DNA from: Terramyces sp. JEL0728
Taxonomy: Eukaryota; Chytridiomycota; Chytridiomycetes; Rhizophydiales; Terramycetaceae
NCBI GenBank assembly: GCA_027603945.1
Contig: JADIIU010000146.1
Coordinates: 1 to 29,921, forward strand
Length of the DNA stretch: 29,921 nucleotides
Reading direction: 5' to 3'
In this document: one piece after another, positions 8,365 to 15,655 of the stretch
Numbering within the stretch: the first letter of the stretch is position 1
Layout of the letters: every line of letters starts with the position of its first letter
The notes under the pieces: generated by a model
What the model was told of the DNA's origin: nothing
What the model saw: the letters and a program-made list of their open reading frames with translations, nothing else
Database searches by the model: none
Position numbers and translations under genes: made by a program

Positions 8365-8841
8365 ATGAGCTTTGCAGCATTCCCGTTAGAATTAGAGCCA
8401 GTTAGGACAAACGTGCTTCGAGTGCCGCAGATCAACCAGGAGATTCACAATCTGGAAAAGAATATTGAAACCTTGGAAGCGTCAATTAAACAGATCCAGC
8501 AAGAACACAAGCCTAAAGAACCAACACAAACCCCGCACGAACCCCAGCCTACTTTGAATAAAACCAGGACTTCGGATGTGTACCGTACCAAAGGACCACT
8601 ACCTAAACGATTTGAGGAGCCAGGTAGACAAGCACTAAACAGATACATGGAATTATAAAGTAAAGAAGCAACATCCAATGTTTTCCACAACCGCAAACTC
8701 CTACGGATCTCAACCGCCAACCATCCACGATATGCCAACCACATTCCTTGGACAGAGTACGAAATTCTCAGAGGTAAGCGTGACTAATATTAGCAATTGG
8801 ATCATGCTGGTCCGTACAGAAACTTTTCATTGAATATTTAA
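8365..8841 (+). CDS. PIERCE: PIERCE1/2-like microtubule inner protein of the ciliary doublet
   Basis: Three exons, 8365-8623, 8643-8773 and 8794-8841, separated by 19- and 20-nt introns, give 145 aa. An N-terminal coiled coil (about 20-48) and a Pro/Gln-rich linker are followed by the family signature: YRTKGPLPKRFEEPD, SYGSQPPTIHDMPTTFLG, and C-terminal KFSEQLDHAGPYRNFSLNI. PIERCE proteins line the lumen of axonemal doublet microtubules beside the outer-dynein-arm docking site, so this marks a flagellated life stage. Both introns fall inside the conserved domain and are needed to rebuild it. I chose ATG 8365; an in-frame ATG at 8266 would add 33 unrelated residues and run through the 55-bp copy. 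The assignment is by recalled family motifs; whether it is PIERCE1 or PIERCE2 cannot be settled. Confidence 0.85.
8624..8642 (+). other. 19-nt intron in PIERCE (phase 1)
   Basis: GTAGACAAGCACTAAACAG. Joins LPKRFEEP to DTWNYKVKKQHP. The branch A is at position 15 or 16, only 3-4 nt from the 3' end, the tightest in the window. Confidence 0.93.
8774..8793 (+). other. 20-nt intron in PIERCE (phase 0)
   Basis: GTAAGCGTGACTAATATTAG; branch A at position 14. Joins STKFSE to QLDHAGPYRNFSLNI. Confidence 0.96.
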
Positions 8842-9050
8842 AGTGATTTTATTAAAGATATTCTTGTTTGTGTCTCCGTTTGATTGTTTTTCAGAGCGAG
8901 CTTTTGCAGTAGCGATGGCGATTTTAGGATTTCGTATACTCGCTGTTTCAGCGACCTTGTTTCCCAATCATCCATAATTCGAAAAAGTAGGCTCGAGTGA
9001 GCTTTTAGGCTTGACTGGCAAATAATTTATTTTGATATTTATTCTGATAT

Positions 9051-10586
9051 TTATTCAAAAACATTTGCCGACCCGAAATCAACCAGCAGTTTACAGTTGC
9101 CATTCGTACCGACAGTAGGATATACCTTTTCACCGTCGCAAACAAACTCATCTCCTATCCTTACTCCATCCACAACAAAGAATAGTACCAAATCATAAAT
9201 TACATGGCGCTCTACTCTAATACGTTCTATTCTTCTATATCCTACTCCGATTATACTTCCTCGTCTAGCTACAGGTGCTGCAAATCTAGTTTTGTTGTGT
9301 AATATGTTTCCAGATGTATGATAGGCAATAGATATATCTTCCATTCCAGGTAACCGGAATGGCGGGTATGGTCTTGTTGCGAAACCTACTCCAATAATGG
9401 TATCTTTGTCCATTTGATCAATTGTTACAGAGTAATAGCGCTCAGGCAATTCGGTAGATTCAAATGAAGGTGGCGGCAAGATACCCACCTCTGTTAACAT
9501 TCGATTGGTTTGTAAAGTGACTACTTGTCTCGATTTGACTTGGATTCGTTGTTTTCCATTTCCATACAACCCACCAACAATAACTTTAGGTATAGGTTCA
9601 GTGAATTCGTATTCTTTAATATTCAATAATGAAAATGTGGGCATTTTAGTTAATTCCACAAGTTCGGTGTTGGGAGGATATGATTCAAGGAAATTTCCAG
9701 CTCGTTCTTGCTGATCTCGTTCATCGCGTTCAATTGTTCTCGTTGTCCATTTTGGTTTCGATCTCCATTTCGTTATAATAACAGCGAGCATTGCGAGAAT
9801 GAAAAAGATGATGCAGATGTTGATGATGGTGTTTTTAAGTTTGTAAATAGCTTCTATTGATGAAAAGGGGTCGATAGTCGTCAAAAAAGAAGACGTGCCA
9901 GCAAATTTAACCATGCTTGCTGTGTCAAAATGTGTGAACGCAGTGAGATTAATGTAGCTATTGATTGTAAATTTTGATGAAGAAATGAAAATGAATTCTC
10001 CTCGAGTTTGAATTGCTGGGGTTTCCAGTTGTATTTCATCAGTTGAATTTAAATAATAGGTATTGATTGTACTATTGGTATTCAGGTTGACGTCAAAGTC
10101 ACCAAAATATAGGGCTAAATCGCTCTTTGAAAATAATGTTCCATTTGCATTTCCACTAAGCGTGCAGTTGAATTCAACCAATTTGCCTTGCAGTAATAAG
10201 TCCTGGAATACCAGATTTTGGCCTCCCTTGAATTTCGCACTAATAGTACCTTCCAGATTGACATGCCCATTAAAATTGATATAATCATCCACTTGCATCC
10301 TAAAATCCGCTTGGAACTCGTCATAATTAGAATAAAACGTTGCTCTAATCGGAGATACATGCCGATCAAACACACTGCTGTCGAGTCCAAAAAACGATTG
10401 GTAAAGCACATTGTTCATTGTCGATAAACCGGTAAAGGATTGATTGAACGGAAATCCAATCACATTCAAGCCAAATCTCTGTTCAGTCTGAGTGGGATAC
10501 ACCGTGTGATTCAGGACTGAATTGGAATAGGTATTGTTTGAAGCAAGGGCGGCAACTATTGGTGACGATTGGAACAAACCGTGCAT
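9051..10586 (-). CDS. Membrane protein with ectodomain, TM helix and SPRY domain (paralogue C, short form)
   Basis: Single exon, 511 aa from the ATG at 10584-10586; an in-frame TAA lies two codons upstream. Residues 1-250 carry at least seven N-glycosylation sequons. The TM helix is at about 252-273, followed by a basic stretch (KWRSKPKW). SPRY spans about 382-508 with PYPPFRLPG, GVGYRRIER and DGVRIGDEFVCDG, ending almost at the stop codon, so the acidic tail of paralogues A and B is missing. It keeps the PPPSF motif before SPRY. No signal peptide is visible at this start. A hydrophobic ATG-led stretch (MLVSFLVQV) lies about 70 nt upstream in another frame and resembles the start of paralogue B. 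Same inferred role as A and B; diverged well before they split. Confidence 0.83.
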   Translation of the reverse strand: MHGLFQSSPIVAALASNNTYSNSVLNHTVYPTQTEQRFGLNVIGFPFNQSFTGLSTMNNVLYQSFFGLDSSVFDRHVSPIRATFYSNYDEFQADFRMQVDDYINFNGHVNLEGTISAKFKGGQNLVFQDLLLQGKLVEFNCTLSGNANGTLFSKSDLALYFGDFDVNLNTNSTINTYYLNSTDEIQLETPAIQTRGEFIFISSSKFTINSYINLTAFTHFDTASMVKFAGTSSFLTTIDPFSSIEAIYKLKNTIINICIIFFILAMLAVIITKWRSKPKWTTRTIERDERDQQERAGNFLESYPPNTELVELTKMPTFSLLNIKEYEFTEPIPKVIVGGLYGNGKQRIQVKSRQVVTLQTNRMLTEVGILPPPSFESTELPERYYSVTIDQMDKDTIIGVGFATRPYPPFRLPGMEDISIAYHTSGNILHNKTRFAAPVARRGSIIGVGYRRIERIRVERHVIYDLVLFFVVDGVRIGDEFVCDGEKVYPTVGTNGNCKLLVDFGSANVFE

Positions 10587-10981
10587 GAGTTAATCTTGCA
10601 TTGTCTGCTTAAAAGGATGACTTTTTCAGTCACCTGAACTAAAAAACTGACCAGCATGGTTGTGGAGAATTAAATAATAACGTCATATATATGTAATGGG
10701 TCAATATTCAAATAGCAAGGTATTGCTGCAATGACGGTAGTATGGTTTGTTCCATCGGGTAAATTTTAGTGTAACAGCGAGCTAGAATTGGATCAATTCA
10801 AGACCGCCGATACTACTGAGATCAAACCCACAATGCTCCTGTTGTATTTTTGAAATGTTTGGCTCTAGGGTTAGGGCTAAATTTTTTTCTTTCAAAATGA
10901 ATGCTTCTTTTCTTTCCACTTATTAACCTACTTTAAATTCTTTGATCACAAACTATTAAGGTATTTCTCAATTAAACGCAG
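10587..10981. other. Divergent intergenic region, 395 bp, between SPRY gene C and RPP0
   Basis: Contains the RPP0 promoter with a telobox-like element (10866-10876) and, on the minus strand, the out-of-frame MLVSFLVQV leader of SPRY gene C and an AT-rich block. No RNA gene seen. Confidence 0.5.
10866..10876 (+). promoter_or_regulatory. Telobox-like element (TAGGGTTAGGG) upstream of RPP0
   Basis: Two overlapping telomere-type repeats 105 nt before the RPP0 ATG, followed by a T-rich tract. Telobox/Tbf1-type AGGGTTA sites are established promoter elements of ribosomal-protein genes in several fungi and plants; function here is inferred. Confidence 0.55.
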
Positions 10982-12084
10982 ATGTCAAAGGGAGAAGGTC
11001 GTATCAAAAAGGAAGCTTATTTCGCTAAACTCTACAGTCTTTTGGACGAATACAAGACTGTCTTCATCGTCAATGTTGACAATGTCGGTTCCAACCAAAT
11101 GCACCAAATCCGTCAATCATTGAGAGGATCATCCGTTGTATTGATGGGTAATTGATGACTAATCCAAGGCAAGAACACCATGGTTCGTCGTGCTTTGAGA
11201 AACGGAATGGCATCCAACCCTAACTTTGAAAAGCTCTTGACCTCCATCAGAGGAAACATTGGTTTCATCTTCACCAAGGGTGACTTGAAGGATACCAAGA
11301 CTGCCATCCTTTCAAACCGTGTCAAGGCTCCAGCCAAGGCCGGTGCTCTTGCTCCAGACAATGTAACCATTCCAGCTGGTAACACTGGTATGGAACCTGG
11401 TAAAACCTCTTTCTTCCAGGCTCTTGGTGTCCCAACCAAGATTTCCCGTGGTACCATTGAAATTATCAATGATGTCGATATTATCAAGGCTGGTACCAAG
11501 GTTGGTGCTTCCGAAGCCACCTTGCTTAACATGCTTAACATCTCTCCTTTCACTTACGGTATGACCATTCTTGCTGTATTTGACAACGGAAACTTGTTTG
11601 ATGCCTCTGTTTTGGACATTTCTGATGAAGATTTGGTCAAGGAATACATTAACGGAATCAGCCAAGTCACCTGCATTTCCCTTGCAATCAACTACCCAAC
11701 TGTTGCTTCTATCCCACACTTGATCGTTAACGGATACAAGAACGTCTTGGCTGTTGGTATGGCTTTGGAAAACTACTCCTTTGATGCTATTGAAAGAGTA
11801 AGTAAACAAATCGCTATTTTTATTGATAGCATCTGCTCCACAACGATTAAAACTATTTGGTTTGATCTTGATGATTTCTAAAAACCGTACACTCTAATTT
11901 TTTCATGAGTGGAGCAAACAAGAACATTTTAATTCTTTAGATCAAGAATGCTATCGCTAACCCAACTGCTGTCGCTGTTTCTGCCGCTCCAGCTGCTGCT
12001 GCTGCCTCCGCTGCTGCCCCAGCTGCTGCCGCTGAAGAAGAGGAAGAAGAAGACGATGACTTTGGCATGGGTCTCTTTGATTAA
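10982..12084 (+). CDS. RPP0: 60S acidic ribosomal protein P0
   Basis: Three exons, 10982-11147, 11169-11797 and 11941-12084, give 312 aa, the usual family length. P0 is the base of the ribosomal stalk: it binds 28S rRNA and anchors P1/P2 dimers that recruit translational GTPases. The N-terminal rRNA-binding part reads [20 protein letters not shown], followed after the first intron by [10 protein letters not shown]. An Ala-rich hinge and an acidic end finishing in DDFGMGLFD match the conserved stalk tail. It is the only gene here that combines a 21-nt intron with a conventional-length intron (143 nt). Codon choice is strongly biased (GCT, GTC, AAG), as expected for a highly expressed gene. Confidence 0.99.
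11148..11168 (+). other. 21-nt intron in RPP0 (phase 1)
   Basis: Starts GTAATTG, has GACTAAT with branch A at position 15, ends CCAAG. Joins VVLM to GKNTMVRR. If retained, a TGA is read at once. Confidence 0.98.
11798..11940 (+). other. 143-nt conventional intron in RPP0 (phase 0), possibly structured
   Basis: Starts with a full GTAAGT donor and ends TTAATTCTTTAG. It joins AIER to IKNAIANP. Inside, TGCTCCAC (11834-11841) and GTGGAGCA (11909-11916) can form a perfect 8-bp stem, and a C-box-like TGATGA lies at 11869-11874. No convincing D box or H/ACA layout was found, so a snoRNA is only a possibility. Confidence 0.93.
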
Positions 12085-12250
12085 TTGTATTAATACACTT
12101 TCTCTTGCATTTATTGAATTTTTGATAAGCATTGTTTGAATAACCAGCAACTAAACATTAGCGCTATTGAGAACCTCATGGCTTTGTGAACTAACAGTCC
12201 ATGTACAATTCTACCAATAAAATTGCACACAGATACCGACAATGAAAATG

Positions 12251-12260
12251 TATAAATAGA
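12251..12260 (+). promoter_or_regulatory. TATA box of the carboxylesterase gene
   Basis: TATAAATAGA ends 24 nt before the ATG at 12285. A start site about 30 nt downstream would leave a very short 5' UTR. Confidence 0.5.
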
Positions 12261-12284
12261 GTCCAAACGCAGGTTACCACATAG

Positions 12285-13742
12285 ATGTTTACACTAAATA
12301 CTCTCCTTTGTTACTTGCTTGGCACGGCTTTGTGCTACTCTACTCGTGTGTCTTTGGACTATGGCACATTTCAAGGTATTCACGACCCCCAAAGTTCAAC
12401 AATTTCATACTTGAATATCCCATATGCTAAACCGCCTATTGGCCCACTCCGCTTTGCACCTCCCCAAAAGCCAAACAATTACCTTGGTGTACAAAATGCA
12501 GCAGTCTATGGAAACGGCTGTATCCAAAACCCAACTTCTGGTGGTAATAATGGTACTGGCTTGACAATTTCTGAAGACTGCCTCAACCTGAATGTATACA
12601 AATCAGCTTCCTCCAAAACACTGTTGCCTGTTGTTGTCTATGTCGTTGGCGGAGGGTTCAATTCCGGCTACGCTGCAAATCCATACTACAACGGCAAAAG
12701 CATCTTGTCCAAAATCCAATCAGATATAATCATTGTTACATTCAACTACCGCGTCGGTGCATTTGGATTCCTTTCGAGTAAAGAGCTACAAGAACACGGG
12801 TACTTGAACGCAGGGCTGCTTGACCAAGTAATGGTATTCAAGTGGGTAAAGCAGTACATCAGTTTGTTTGGTGGTGATCCTAATCTAATTACTGCGTTTG
12901 GACAGAGTGCCGGCGCTATATCTATCGGGACTCTGATGACTGGTACTGGCTTGGATTTGTTTGATAAAGCTATTATGCACTCTGGTGGGCCAGCGTTTAC
13001 TCTCAAACACCCTGTAGAAAACCAGAAATCGTTTGATGACGTGGTGAATTCACTCAATTGTACTGTAGATACTGTTACTTGTTTGCAAACAGGCAATCCG
13101 CAATCACTCTACACATTAACAGAGTCGTTCCAGTTCTTTCCTGTCATGGACGGCAAGCTAATTCGCAAACAACCACTATCAAATATACTTTCTGGCAATT
13201 TCAGACAAATCCCAGTAATGCTGAACAATGTGTTGGATGAAGGCAATATATTTATGCAGCCAATTGTAAAATCACCGAATTATGTGACTCCTGTGGAACA
13301 GCAAGCGTTTTATTTCTTGAATTCATCAGCTATTACGGAATTAAAATCGCTTTATCCACCAACTACAGAGTATAGCTTTCAATCTGTTGGCGATGCCTAC
13401 GGAGATTTAGGGTTCCAATGTCCAACTTTGTTGATGGGGCAAGTAATGGAGAAATCTTACAAATCTGTGTTTACACATCAATCTGCTTTTCTTCCAGCTC
13501 CGCCTGGTGTTGGAATTGCCCATGGGTCTGATATTCCATTTACCTGGTTCTATGAACCTAAGCTCACTGAACAAGAAAAATCCATTTCCAAGTTTGTCGG
13601 GACGAGTTGGACTAATTTCGTGCTCGGAAAATTAGACTGGCAAGCGTATAATGGTACCATGGCTACTATAGACCAAGAGATTGGCACAGCAGATGACAAT
13701 CATAGAATAGAAAAATGTGAATTCTGGAAAGAAGCTGTTTGA
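12285..13742 (+). CDS. Secreted type-B carboxylesterase/lipase
   Basis: Single exon, 485 aa. An N-terminal signal peptide (about 1-17, MFTLNTLLCYLLGTALC) is followed by the alpha/beta-hydrolase core of the cholinesterase/lipase family: ISYLNIPYAKPP, SEDCLNLNVY, an oxyanion loop in GGGF (122-125), nucleophile Ser208 in FGQSAGA, acidic residue Glu319 in LDEGN, and His413 in IAHGSDIPF. Known chemistry is hydrolysis of carboxylic esters; the substrate cannot be told. The nucleophile elbow is GQSAG instead of the commoner GESAG. At 485 aa it is at the short end of the family. Secretion fits a saprotroph or parasite. No intron. It follows RPP0 by 200 bp on the same strand. Confidence 0.93.
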   Translation: MFTLNTLLCYLLGTALCYSTRVSLDYGTFQGIHDPQSSTISYLNIPYAKPPIGPLRFAPPQKPNNYLGVQNAAVYGNGCIQNPTSGGNNGTGLTISEDCLNLNVYKSASSKTLLPVVVYVVGGGFNSGYAANPYYNGKSILSKIQSDIIIVTFNYRVGAFGFLSSKELQEHGYLNAGLLDQVMVFKWVKQYISLFGGDPNLITAFGQSAGAISIGTLMTGTGLDLFDKAIMHSGGPAFTLKHPVENQKSFDDVVNSLNCTVDTVTCLQTGNPQSLYTLTESFQFFPVMDGKLIRKQPLSNILSGNFRQIPVMLNNVLDEGNIFMQPIVKSPNYVTPVEQQAFYFLNSSAITELKSLYPPTTEYSFQSVGDAYGDLGFQCPTLLMGQVMEKSYKSVFTHQSAFLPAPPGVGIAHGSDIPFTWFYEPKLTEQEKSISKFVGTSWTNFVLGKLDWQAYNGTMATIDQEIGTADDNHRIEKCEFWKEAV

Positions 13743-13812
13743 ATAAATTTGTTTTGATTCCATATATAGCGATATCATGTGAGCTCTTGAATATTATTGG
13801 AAGCAGTTCTTC

Positions 13813-13857
13813 ATGAAGCTCCAAATTTCGTCAAAAAGTTGTTTTTCCGCTTCATGA
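13813..13857 (+). promoter_or_regulatory. uORF overlapping the SelO start (ATGA)
   Basis: A 14-codon ORF (MKLQISSKSCFSAS) begins 41 nt before the SelO ATG. Its TGA overlaps that ATG as ATGA, an arrangement suited to termination-reinitiation. It could lower SelO translation. Chance is possible. Confidence 0.35.
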
Positions 13858-15491
13858 AAAGAATGTTGAATCCAAAAACAATAAAAAATTTACTCACTAG
13901 TACACTCAAAGCAGACTCAGAGACCCCAGGTACTCCATTTGCCCTATCCAAGCCAACCTCGGCGTCAAAGATACCAAGGCAAGTCCACAATGCACATTTT
14001 TCCTATGTCCAACCAACACCATTACCCGAACCCAAGCTAGTGTCATTCAATAATTCATTAGCTACGGAACTGGGAATTGAATTCGCAGATAATTCAGGAA
14101 ACGTGTCGCAAGAAGTAATCAACATACTTTCTGGAAATAAAAACATGGAAGGAACTAATCCATGGGCATTGAATTATGGAGGACATCAATTTGGAAGCTG
14201 GGCAGGCCAATTAGGAGATGGTAGAGCAATATCACTAGTACAATTTGAACACGAACAATTGTATGAATTACAACTGAAAGGGGCTGGATTAACTCCATAT
14301 TCAAGATTTGCCGATGGAAATGCAGTATTGCGGTCTTCAATAAGAGAATATTTGGCAGCGGAAGCTATGCACGCCTTGGGATGTCCAACTTCCCGGTCCT
14401 TATCATTAATTGCCGGTTCAAGCGTTGTACAAAGAGAACAAAAAGAGCAAGGAGCAGTTGTATGTAGAGTCATTCCTAGTTGGATTAGATTAGGAAGCTT
14501 TGAAATATTCTATTCAAGAGGGGATACCGAATCGTTGAAATTATTGGCAGATTACAGTATATCCAACTTTTTCCCCGAAATTAGCGATAGTCCAAAGAAA
14601 TATTATGAATTTATTTCATCGGTGCTTGAAAAAACTGCGCATATGATTGCGCATTGGCAGGCGGTTGGATTCTGCCATGGTGTAATGAATACCGACAACT
14701 TTTCTATTTTGGGTTTAACTATTGATTATGGTCCATTCCAGTTCTTGGATGCTTACGATCCATTCTACATTTGTAACCATTCCGATGAAACTGGCAGGTA
14801 TAGTTTTAACAACCAACCTCAAATTGGATTGTGGAATTTGGTAAGATTTGCATCTGCCTTACAGCCATTATTTGCTGATCCTGCTGAAGCTATCAAGGAG
14901 TTACAAACAATCATTAGCCAGTACAATCCCATCCTTGCTAAAAAGTACAATGAATTGATATGTCAAAAGTTTGGTTTCAGCGAAGCAACTAAAGAATTGA
15001 TGGTCACGATAGTTCAGCCATTACTGGAGCTACTGCAAGCTTCTGAAATGGATTACACCTTGTTTTTCAGATCACTGTCCAATTTGTCTTTGGAAAGTAA
15101 ACAGTTACCAGAAGAGACATTGGAATTATGGAAATCGTATTCGTTGTTACCAAAAGAAGCATTTGATACCGTTGACGCTACATCCGAAACTGGCCAATCA
15201 CTGGCAACACAATTTTCAATCTGGTATGTGCAATTCAAAACTGCTCACAAAAGAACTGATGAAATTGCCAGAAAGGAACTAATGTTGAAAACCAATCCTA
15301 AATTTATTCCAAGAAATTACGTCCTTCAAAATGTGATTGAAAGAGCAGAAAAAAGCGATTACGCGATTGTTCACGAATACCTAAAAGTGCTGCAGAATCC
15401 ATACGATGAATGGACTGACAATGAGTATGAATTGTTTGGAAAACCAGTACCTGCTCAAGATCGCGATATCAAGTGCAGCTGCTCTTCTTAA
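13854..15491 (+). CDS. selO: SelO protein AMPylase (selenoprotein O family, Cys form), probably mitochondrial
   Basis: Single exon, 545 aa from ATG 13854; a TTG 19 codons upstream is in frame but not needed. Basic, Ser/Thr-rich residues 1-40 fit a mitochondrial presequence. Family signatures: GGHQFGSWAGQLGDGRA (109-125), LQLKGAGLTPYSRFADG, SSIREYLAAEAMHALGCPT, and the catalytic HGVMNTDNFSILGLTIDYGPF (starts about 275). SelO is a pseudokinase-fold enzyme that transfers AMP to protein Ser/Thr/Tyr and is tied to redox control in mitochondria. The protein ends KCSCSS; vertebrate SelO has selenocysteine near this site, and fungi typically have Cys, so no Sec machinery is implied. A uORF overlaps the start codon. 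Confidence 0.95.
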   Translation: MKRMLNPKTIKNLLTSTLKADSETPGTPFALSKPTSASKIPRQVHNAHFSYVQPTPLPEPKLVSFNNSLATELGIEFADNSGNVSQEVINILSGNKNMEGTNPWALNYGGHQFGSWAGQLGDGRAISLVQFEHEQLYELQLKGAGLTPYSRFADGNAVLRSSIREYLAAEAMHALGCPTSRSLSLIAGSSVVQREQKEQGAVVCRVIPSWIRLGSFEIFYSRGDTESLKLLADYSISNFFPEISDSPKKYYEFISSVLEKTAHMIAHWQAVGFCHGVMNTDNFSILGLTIDYGPFQFLDAYDPFYICNHSDETGRYSFNNQPQIGLWNLVRFASALQPLFADPAEAIKELQTIISQYNPILAKKYNELICQKFGFSEATKELMVTIVQPLLELLQASEMDYTLFFRSLSNLSLESKQLPEETLELWKSYSLLPKEAFDTVDATSETGQSLATQFSIWYVQFKTAHKRTDEIARKELMLKTNPKFIPRNYVLQNVIERAEKSDYAIVHEYLKVLQNPYDEWTDNEYELFGKPVPAQDRDIKCSCSS

Positions 15492-15655
15492 TAAAAAATC
15501 TTTCATCTTCAAATACTATGACAGAGTCCTCGCAATTTCCATGCATACCCAGAGTTAGTATATCATATTACCTAATAGCCGATGCTGCAAATAAGGAAAA
15601 TGCGTACTCATTACACTGATGACGTTTCACCAGATTCTTGATAAATTAATGAGAT

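Noticed and set aside
10866..10876. TTAGGG-type repeats as an internal telomere or chromosome end
   Set aside because: Only about two units, placed in a promoter between unrelated genes; telobox is the simpler reading.
11312..11809. 165-codon antisense ORF opposite RPP0
   Set aside because: A shadow of strong codon bias in RPP0; it spans conserved P0 exons and has no domain.
11869..11874. Box C/D snoRNA in the RPP0 intron
   Set aside because: A C-box-like TGATGA is present, but no CTGA D box follows within the intron and the terminal stem is misplaced for this class; kept only as a weak structured-RNA candidate.
15475..15491. Selenocysteine at the SelO C-terminus
   Set aside because: The end reads KCSCSS with a TAA stop and no in-frame TGA, so this is the Cys form.
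15518..15619. 33-codon ORF as the missing first exon of the seven-TM receptor
   Set aside because: It lacks a signal-peptide profile and no 19-21-nt or longer GT...AG intron links it in frame with the receptor.
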